From an uncultured Collinsella sp. (GTDB taxonomy: Bacteria > Actinomycetota > Coriobacteriia > Coriobacteriales > Coriobacteriaceae), in NCBI GenBank assembly GCA_900555955.1, contig USNA01000086.1, positions 1 through 5,361 on the forward strand: a DNA stretch of 5,361 nucleotides. The letters run 5' to 3'. Every line of letters begins with the position of its first letter. Positions within the stretch are counted from its first letter, which is position 1. A program made the position numbers and the translations under genes. This document shows, piece by piece, positions 1 through 5,361 of this stretch. Below the pieces are notes generated by a model. It ran no database searches. It had not been told where the DNA came from and was given only the letters and a program-made list of their open reading frames with translations.

Positions 1-1180
1 CTGATGGATCTCGATGCATTTTTTGCGAGCGTGGAGATGCTCGACCATCCCGAGCGGCGCGGCAAGCCGCTCATCGTGGGTGGCGATGCCGATTCCCGCG
101 GCGTCGTGTCCACCTGCTCATACGAGGCGCGTCGTTTTGGCGTGCACTCCGCCATGCCCTCGGCCGAGGCACAGCGCCTCTGTCCGCCGGCCATTTGGAC
201 GCACGGGCATTTCGCTCGCTACCACGAGGTCAGCGCGCAGGTCATGGCTATCCTTGCCGACGAGACCCCGCGCGTAGAACGCGTATCCATCGACGAAGCC
301 TTTATCGATATCACACCGGGTCGCTTTGCCCCCGAAGACCCGCTGCTGGTTGCGCGGCGCATCAGTGATCGCGTGGCAGCGCTGGGGGTGACCTGCTCCA
401 TTGGCGTGGGCTGCAACAAGACGGTTGCAAAGATCGCAAGCGAGCGGGACAAGCCGTTTGGGCTGACCATCGTGCGCCCCGGAACCGAACAGCGCTTTTT
501 GGCCGCGCTGCCGGTATCTGCCATGAGCGGCATCGGGCGCTCGGCCGAGGAGCGATTGCGCCACATGCGCATCTACACGCTCGGCGAGCTATCACGCGCA
601 CCGGAATCTACCTTGGCCTCTATTTTTGGCGTCAACGGCGAACGCATGCGCCAGCGTGCGCTGGGACTCGAAATCTCCGAAGTCACGAGTCTCGATGAAG
701 AGCGCGAGGTCAAGTCGGTCAGCAATGAACGCACCTTTGCGAAAGATTTGACCGAGCGTCAGGACATCGAAGCGGCGATTGCGCTGTTGGGCGAGTCAGT
801 GGGACGCCGCCTGCGCCGTCAGGGACTAACTGGGGCCACGGTGACGCTCAAGCTCAAGTATTCGTATGGAAGCGGTCGCTCGGCACAGCGCCGGCCCCCT
901 GCCACATCCGACCGACGATGAGAACATTTTTGTGGCGGTGGCGCTCGAGCTGCTCGACAACATCTGGCAGGAAGGCATGCATGTGCGCCTGGCGGGCATC
1001 GGCATGAGCGACTTTGACCATCAGGGCGGCATCCAGACCGACCTGTTCTGCGAAATCGACGACCGCGGAGCCCAATCGAGCGACCGTCGCGACCTCTCAG
1101 TCGCTATCGACGCCGTCCGAGACAAGTTCGGCGACACCGCCCTATCCTTCGGCCGTCAATCCCGCTTCTCCTCCCAATGA
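1..1180 (+). pseudogene. dinB: DNA polymerase IV (Y-family translesion polymerase), 5'-partial and frameshifted
   Basis: Y-family polymerase that copies past damaged template bases. The window opens just before the first catalytic motif (MDLDAFFASVE from base 4), so only a few N-terminal residues are missing; the ATG at base 4 is internal. Counting from that Met, the metal-binding acidic residues are D2 and the D97-E98 pair of SIDEA. YEARRFGVHSAMPS (40-53), CSIGVGCNKTVAKIASERDK and the thumb helix-hairpin-helix MSGIGRSAEERL are all typical. The little-finger domain begins near VKSVSNERTF. Frame 1 stops at 919-921 after an atypical tail (RRPPATSDRR), while the expected continuation PLPHPTDDENIF...DKFGDTALSFGR is in frame 2 and ends at 1178-1180. 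The switch falls at or near the C run 895-899; removing one C restores a continuous protein. As read, the product keeps palm, fingers and thumb but only about half of the little finger. This is either a real inactivating mutation or a sequencing or assembly error. Family identity is secure; functional state is uncertain. Confidence 0.92.
895..899 (+). other. Frameshift site in dinB: run of five C
   Basis: Upstream of here the DinB match is in frame 1 (...GRSAQR); downstream it is in frame 2 (PLPHPTDDENIF). Reading four C instead of five gives Q-R-R-P-L-P-H-P-T-D with no other change. Homopolymer slippage, in the cell or in sequencing, is the simplest cause. The shift could also lie a few codons to either side, since the residues just before the run are weakly conserved. 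Confidence 0.8.
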
Positions 1181-1210
1181 TTTTTCTGGGACGGGGATTA
1201 AAAAATCATT
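1176..1210 (+). repeat. Hairpin repeat copy A (left end)
   Basis: A perfect 10-bp inverted repeat, AATGATTTTT (1176-1185) and AAAAATCATT (1201-1210), encloses a 15-nt loop carrying the core TGGGACGGGGAT (1187-1198). The whole 35 bp recurs in inverted orientation at 2114-2148 with one mismatch. The dinB stop codon TGA (1178-1180) is part of the left arm. GGGACGGGG-cored palindromes beside REP-associated transposases are a pattern I recall from gut actinobacteria and Firmicutes; no database check was made. Confidence 0.9.
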
Positions 1211-1229
1211 TTGGCGCTATCGGTGCTTT

Positions 1230-1260
1230 TGATTATTTTGGGACGGGGATGAAATAATCA
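1230..1260 (+). repeat. Hairpin repeat copy B (left, internal)
   Basis: TGATTATTT (1230-1238) pairs with AAATAATCA (1252-1260) as a perfect 9-bp stem around a 13-nt loop with the same TGGGACGGGGAT core (1239-1250) as copy A. It has the same orientation as copy A and lies 19 bp from it, just past the transposase stop codon. Relative to A, a T-to-A change in the left arm is matched by an A-to-T change in the right arm, so pairing is kept. Confidence 0.88.
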
Positions 1261-1269
1261 TTTCAGGCC

Positions 1270-2010
1270 TCATTTCGCCCTCTGAATAATATTTGTCCCG
1301 ATTCCCGTAATGCGCGAAATCTGGGTAATCGTAAAGCCTCGATGTTTCAACATTGCTAACAAACGATTCCGTTCTTGCTTCGGCAACGTCTTGAGCTGGT
1401 AGGGCTCAAGTGGAGCCAATAGAGCCTGTGCGACTTCCAAAGCATCCATATCGGAAACGTGTTTGCCTTCAGGCAAATAATACGGATTGGGCTTACCATC
1501 TGTACTTGTAAGGTAAAACGCCTCAGAACCACCAAAAAGTTCGACAATATCACTGCAATCGCAGATTTCAGGCGTACCGAAATACTCGTGGAAGCTACTC
1601 CACCGATATATGGGTGCAGAAGATATGCCTGCCTTCGCTGGGTTGTCGTGAATGTAACGAACACAACGGAGCAACTGCTCATCATCGGAAATGCCAACAC
1701 TCTTAAAGCGTTCTTGAAAAACTGGCCCACGCCTGCCTGTCTTCAAATTAAATCGCATAGCATACGCTGTATCTATGGCGTGCATCGCAGCACTCATTTG
1801 GTTATCGGGGTCATCAAATAGCAGATGCACATGATTGTCCATCAAACACCAAGCAAGCAACCGAATATGGTCGGATGAAAATCGCTGACTCATCAGATTG
1901 AGGAAATAGTAGCGGTCGTCATCGTCCTCAAAGATCAGCTGGTCAGCACAACCTTTGACCATAACATGATAATGACCGAGTTCGGATAACACACGGGCAA
2001 CGCGAGTCAT
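1270..2010 (-). CDS. REP-associated tyrosine transposase (IS200-like, HUH/Y1 family)
   Basis: A 246-residue single-strand DNA nuclease/transposase of the Y1 HUH class. Numbering from the chosen start: the opening strand YHVMVKG (14-20) is family-typical; the HUH metal site is H60-V-H62 in CLMDNHVHLLF; the likely nucleophilic tyrosine is Y83 in the helix before RFNLKTGRRGPVFQERFKS (86-104); RYIHDNPAKAGI (118-129) follows, then YRWSSFHEYFG. The C-terminal segment (about 215-246, ITQISRITGIGTNIIQRA) looks like a helix-turn-helix and probably contributes to DNA binding. The frame stays open to a Met at 2052, but I choose the ATG at 2010-2008 because GGGAGG lies 5-8 nt upstream and the family normally starts close to the YHV strand. 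The frame is intact and all expected catalytic residues are present. The gene is lower in GC than its neighbours and is enclosed by hairpin repeats, its probable substrates. Such genes are often single-copy and act on scattered repeats of the genome; whether this one is active cannot be seen here. Confidence 0.93.
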   Translation of the reverse strand: MTRVARVLSELGHYHVMVKGCADQLIFEDDDDRYYFLNLMSQRFSSDHIRLLAWCLMDNHVHLLFDDPDNQMSAAMHAIDTAYAMRFNLKTGRRGPVFQERFKSVGISDDEQLLRCVRYIHDNPAKAGISSAPIYRWSSFHEYFGTPEICDCSDIVELFGGSEAFYLTSTDGKPNPYYLPEGKHVSDMDALEVAQALLAPLEPYQLKTLPKQERNRLLAMLKHRGFTITQISRITGIGTNIIQRAK

Positions 2011-2015
2011 CGAAG

Positions 2016-2024
2016 CCCTCCCTT
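2016..2024 (-). promoter_or_regulatory. Ribosome binding site of the transposase gene
   Basis: The minus strand reads AAGGGAGGG, then CTTCG, then ATG (2010-2008). The strong Shine-Dalgarno match at 5-nt spacing decides the start in favour of 2010. The upstream in-frame ATG at 2052 has no purine-rich site before it (the minus strand there reads CCCTCCTTTTGT). Confidence 0.8.
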
Positions 2025-2060
2025 CCGAGTTTGCGATAGCTACAGCATACAAAAGGAGGG

Positions 2061-2103
2061 AAAAGAAAAAACCGAACCGCCCAACAAAGATGAGCGGTTC
2101 GGT
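2061..2103 (-). terminator. Rho-independent terminator (minus strand)
   Basis: On the minus strand a perfect 10-bp stem, ACCGAACCGC (2103-2094) with GCGGTTCGGT (2080-2071), closes a 13-nt loop and runs straight into TTTTTTCTTTT (through 2061). This is a classic intrinsic terminator. It would stop transcripts from the obg-nadD-yqeK-rsfS operon before they enter the transposase gene, whose start is 51 nt further on. It lies inside the repeat-bounded unit, so it probably travelled with the element. Confidence 0.88.
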
Positions 2104-2113
2104 GAACGGTAGG

Positions 2114-2148
2114 AATGATTTTTTTATCCCCGTCCCAGAAAAATCATT
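2114..2148 (-). repeat. Hairpin repeat copy C (right end, inverted)
   Basis: AATGATTTTT (2114-2123) and AAAAATCATT (2139-2148) form a perfect 10-bp stem; the loop carries ATCCCCGTCCCA, the reverse complement of the core in copies A and B. Read on the minus strand it equals copy A except for one base next to the right arm (A in place of T). Its outermost base, 2148, is also the last base of the rsfS stop codon. Confidence 0.9.
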
Positions 2149-2603
2149 TAAAGGAGGTCAAGGGGAAGCTGGGGGGCGTCGCCCCAGAGCTTCTCGAGAC
2201 GGTAGAACTCGCGCGCCTCGGGAGTGAAGACGTGGACGACAACCGAACCGTAGTCCATGAGCATCCAAGTCTTCTGCTCGCGGCCCTCGATGGAAAACGG
2301 GTGCTCACCGCAAGCCTCGGCGACCTTCTCCTCAATCTCGTCGACGATGGAATCAACCTGGCGGTTGTTGATGCCGGTAGCGAGGACAAAGTAGTCACAC
2401 ACATCGGAAAGCTCAGTCAGGTCGAGCACCTGAATGTCCTCGCCTTTCTTGTCGTAGGCGGCCTGCGCGGCGGCGCGGGCGACATCCTCGGCGGCGACAC
2501 CGCTCGCGGACAGCGAGGCGGCAGTGCGGTCGGACGTGGCAATGAAGCTCTTGTGCTCCACACCTTCAAGAATCTGCTCGTCGGTCATGGTCTCGTCGGC
2601 CAT
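2148..2603 (-). CDS. rsfS: Ribosomal silencing factor RsfS
   Basis: RsfS (Iojap/DUF143 family) binds ribosomal protein uL14 on the 50S subunit and blocks joining with the 30S, lowering translation when nutrients are short. The 151-residue product has the family core from about residue 39 to 143: AAYDKKGEDIQVLDLTELSD, CDYFVLATG, the central E-K-V-A-E-A-C-G helix region, WMLMDYGSVVVHVFTPEAR and FYRLEKLWGDAP. Bacterial RsfS is usually about 105-120 residues, so some 38 N-terminal residues (MADETMTDEQ onward) are extra. The ATG at 2603 has AGAGGT about 7 nt upstream; a second ATG at 2588 would shorten the protein by five residues. It is the last gene of the minus-strand cluster, 27 nt after yqeK. 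Its TAA stop (2150-2148) overlaps the mobile unit's right repeat by one base. Confidence 0.95.
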   Translation of the reverse strand: MADETMTDEQILEGVEHKSFIATSDRTAASLSASGVAAEDVARAAAQAAYDKKGEDIQVLDLTELSDVCDYFVLATGINNRQVDSIVDEIEEKVAEACGEHPFSIEGREQKTWMLMDYGSVVVHVFTPEAREFYRLEKLWGDAPQLPLDLL

Positions 2604-2630
2604 GGAATACCTCTTTCTAGACAGCCCGAG

Positions 2631-3239
2631 CTAGCGCAGCTGGGCGTAATGGTTGTAAATCGTAATAGCCGTGGGATAAAGATAACGCCCGGTCTGGATC
2701 ACATAGACCAGACCCTGCGCAAAACAGGAGAAGAACAACTCGTCGAGTGAGGACTTCCCCACCATCTTGCGCAGCGCATGGGCATAATCGCCGTGGCGGT
2801 TGGGTTCGATGGCATCGGCCACAAAGACCACCATATCGAGCGGCTTCATGTCGCAAGCGCCCACGGTGTGACGGTCGACAGCCTGAAAGACCGCCGGCGA
2901 CAGCTCGGGAAAAAGCTGCGGAAGCTCATAGGCGGCAACCGGGCCATGCAAAAGCGGCGTCGCGGCAGACGGAGAGCCGGCAATCTTAATGCCATAATGC
3001 AGAGCACGCGTGACCAGCTCGTCGTCGGAGAGCACCTTGTCCCAGTCATGGATCAGGCCGGCGGCAGCGGCATCAAAGCGGTCGACACCGTACACCTCGG
3101 CTAGGTGCAACGCAGTCTCGGCAACCCCGAGCGAATGCACGTAGCGCTTACGCTTATCCTTCATGCGCACATCGAGCAACTCGTGGATACGCGTCAAGAG
3201 AGCGCGCTCGTCGCCCTCAAACTGATCTTCTACCGACAA
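2631..3239 (-). CDS. yqeK: YqeK-type HD-domain phosphohydrolase (symmetrical Ap4A hydrolase)
   Basis: A 202-residue HD-superfamily protein. Its Bacillus homologue YqeK hydrolyses diadenosine tetraphosphate to two ADP, and the placement between nadD and rsfS is the usual one. Metal-ligand candidates are H35 (KRYVHSLGV), the HD pair H64-D65 (GLIHDWDK), H98 (LLHGP), H124 (DRHTVG) and D142 (FVADAIEPNR); HTVGACDMKPLDM followed by ADAIEPNR is the YqeK-type signature. I recall HD(I/C)AK as the common form of the second motif, so HDWDK is a variant, with all ligands retained. Length is normal for the family. The start is a TTG at 3239-3237 with GGGGGAG 4 nt upstream; no in-frame ATG lies near, the next Met being residue 26 in the first helix. 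It begins 12 nt after nadD. Confidence 0.92.
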   Translation of the reverse strand: MSVEDQFEGDERALLTRIHELLDVRMKDKRKRYVHSLGVAETALHLAEVYGVDRFDAAAAGLIHDWDKVLSDDELVTRALHYGIKIAGSPSAATPLLHGPVAAYELPQLFPELSPAVFQAVDRHTVGACDMKPLDMVVFVADAIEPNRHGDYAHALRKMVGKSSLDELFFSCFAQGLVYVIQTGRYLYPTAITIYNHYAQLR

Positions 3240-3243
3240 CGTT

Positions 3244-3250
3244 CTCCCCC
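3244..3250 (-). promoter_or_regulatory. Ribosome binding site supporting the TTG start of yqeK
   Basis: The minus strand reads GGGGGAG, then AACG, then TTG. This strong Shine-Dalgarno match in the 12-nt gap after the nadD stop codon is the reason for choosing the rare start codon. Spacing is short (4 nt after GGAG) but usable. Confidence 0.7.
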
Positions 3251-3251
3251 A

Positions 3252-3929
3252 TCAATCAAAAGCGTCTTGCCCAAGATCGGCATACAGACCGCGCTTACGG
3301 ATATAGCCGAGCACGGACTCGCTCGTAAGATAGTGCACGCTCATGCCGCGAGCAACCCGCTTGCGAATGTTGGTCGAGCTAATCGCCAGCGCCGGAATCT
3401 GAATATAGCGAACGTCGAATGGCAGTCCCGATTCCTTAATCCGCGCCCGGGCCGTATCGATGTCAAAGCCGGGACGCGTCGCAGCAATAAAGGTTGCCAG
3501 TTCGGCAATCTCATCTGCATTGTGCCAGGTCACAATATCGATAATCGCATCGGCACCCGTAATAAAATAAAGCTTCACCTGTGGCGGGTAAAACTCGCGA
3601 AGGGCACGCAGCGTATCGGCTGTGTAGGTGACACCGGCACGATCGATCTCGAAGCGGCTTGCCAAAAAGGCCGGGTTCGCGGCGGGGGCGAGGACCGTCA
3701 TGGCATAACGGTCCTCAGCAGGCGTCACCGGTTTGTCGAGCTTAAAGGCAGGCGAGCCCGCAGGCATAAAGAGCACGGCGTCCAAGTCAAGGGACTCACG
3801 CGCCTGCTCAGCGGTTACCAAGTGCCCGTAATGAATCGGGTCAAAGGTGCCGCCCATAATGCCAAGCCGAAACTCGTGTCCATCCTTGATGGGAAGTTCA
3901 GGCAATCCGATTCCACCGCGCAGCGACAT
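3252..3929 (-). CDS. nadD: Nicotinate-nucleotide adenylyltransferase
   Basis: NadD joins nicotinate mononucleotide and ATP to give deamido-NAD and pyrophosphate, an essential cytoplasmic step of NAD synthesis. The 225-residue protein carries the nucleotidyltransferase motif GGTFDPIHYGHL (26-37), with the catalytic HxGH histidines H33 and H36, then FITGADA and TWHNADEI in the substrate pocket region, and the C-terminal ISSTNIRKR (183-191), which contacts ATP phosphates. About 20 residues precede the first Rossmann strand (RLGIMGG), longer than the few usually seen. The ATG at 3929 lies 3 nt after the obg stop codon and has GGAGG about 11 nt upstream, within the obg coding end, so translation is probably coupled to obg. 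No better start is visible before the GGTFDP motif. Confidence 0.96.
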   Translation of the reverse strand: MSLRGGIGLPELPIKDGHEFRLGIMGGTFDPIHYGHLVTAEQARESLDLDAVLFMPAGSPAFKLDKPVTPAEDRYAMTVLAPAANPAFLASRFEIDRAGVTYTADTLRALREFYPPQVKLYFITGADAIIDIVTWHNADEIAELATFIAATRPGFDIDTARARIKESGLPFDVRYIQIPALAISSTNIRKRVARGMSVHYLTSESVLGYIRKRGLYADLGQDAFD

Positions 3930-3932
3930 GGC

Positions 3933-5361
<1,429 letters not shown>

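Larger units (their letters stand above)
1176..2148 (-). mobile_element. REP/RAYT-type mobile unit (IS200-like Y1 transposase with hairpin ends)
   Basis: A 973-bp unit bounded by two inverted 35-bp repeats (1176-1210 and 2114-2148) that agree at 34 of 35 positions, enclosing one Y1/HUH transposase gene on the minus strand, a second hairpin repeat on the left (1230-1260) and a terminator on the right (2061-2103). Its coding part is visibly lower in GC than the flanking genes. IS200/IS605 enzymes and REP-associated transposases act on single-stranded hairpins, so hairpin repeats at both ends fit this family better than a DDE insertion sequence. No target-site duplication is evident, as expected for Y1 enzymes. 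The boundaries are inferred from the repeats; the true cleavage points could lie a few bases outside them. It sits exactly between the convergent dinB and rsfS genes. Confidence 0.8.

Noticed and set aside
1293..1308. TTGTCCCGATTCCCG, similar to the reversed repeat core
   Set aside because: It lacks flanking self-complementary arms and encodes the conserved helix-turn-helix end of the transposase, so the likeness to ATCCCCGTCCCA is probably chance.
1459..1821. Plus-strand open frame antisense to the transposase gene
   Set aside because: The minus-strand frame has a complete HUH/Y1 transposase with all expected motifs. The antisense product has no recognisable domain and no convincing ribosome binding site.
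2011..2052. Earlier in-frame start (ATG at 2052) for the transposase
   Set aside because: There is no Shine-Dalgarno sequence ahead of it, whereas the ATG at 2010 has GGGAGG at good spacing, and the 14 extra residues do not match the usual start of the family.
2032..2055. Possible promoter for the transposase (TATGCT on the minus strand near 2048)
   Set aside because: The -10-like hexamer matches only in part, and no acceptable -35 element sits 16-18 nt upstream, where the sequence is the terminator T-tract.
2051..2060. AAAAGGAGGG on the plus strand (and AAAGGAGG at 2150-2157) as ribosome binding sites for a plus-strand gene
   Set aside because: No plausible plus-strand coding sequence follows either site; the first is in the transposase leader and the second in the rsfS 3' end.
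2115..2750. Long plus-strand open frame of 211 codons across the rsfS region, with its ATG inside repeat copy C
   Set aside because: It is antisense to rsfS and the end of yqeK, both of which match known families. Its length follows from the high-GC codon pattern of the opposite strand, and the protein resembles nothing I recognise.

Overview
The window looks like a high-GC chromosomal segment of an actinobacterium. The gene order obg-nadD-yqeK-rsfS, the protein sequences and the flanking repeat family suggest a gut coriobacterium, perhaps Collinsella or a relative. That placement is from memory of the families, not from a search. One 60-base line inside yqeK (3061-3120) has 39 G/C; one inside the transposase gene (1501-1560) has 24 G/C, so the middle block differs in composition from its surroundings.

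Layout. (1) 1-1180, plus strand: DNA polymerase IV (dinB), cut by the left edge and broken by a +1 frameshift at a run of five C (895-899). (2) 1176-2148: a compact mobile unit holding an IS200-like/REP-associated tyrosine (HUH, Y1) transposase gene on the minus strand (1270-2010). It is bounded by two 35-bp repeats in inverted orientation that match at 34 of 35 positions. Each repeat is itself a hairpin around a TGGGACGGGGAT core. A third, diverged hairpin copy lies beside the left one, and a rho-independent terminator lies between the right repeat and the transposase gene. (3) 2148-5361, minus strand: a tight cluster read right to left, obg (cut by the right edge), nadD, yqeK (TTG start) and rsfS, with gaps of 3, 12 and 27 nt.

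How the parts fit. The minus-strand cluster is a conserved housekeeping group: Obg (50S assembly GTPase), NadD (NAD synthesis), YqeK (Ap4A hydrolase of the HD superfamily) and RsfS (ribosome silencing), linking ribosome maturation with nucleotide and energy state. The mobile unit fills the whole gap between the convergent dinB and rsfS genes. The dinB stop codon lies inside its left repeat, and the rsfS stop codon shares a base with its right repeat. The element therefore supplies all the DNA between the two genes, including the only convincing terminator for the rsfS operon.

The least ordinary part is the transposase/hairpin-repeat unit. The housekeeping genes look normal apart from the dinB frameshift, an N-terminal extension on RsfS and a repeat-built acidic tail on Obg. 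No RNA genes or CRISPR arrays were seen.
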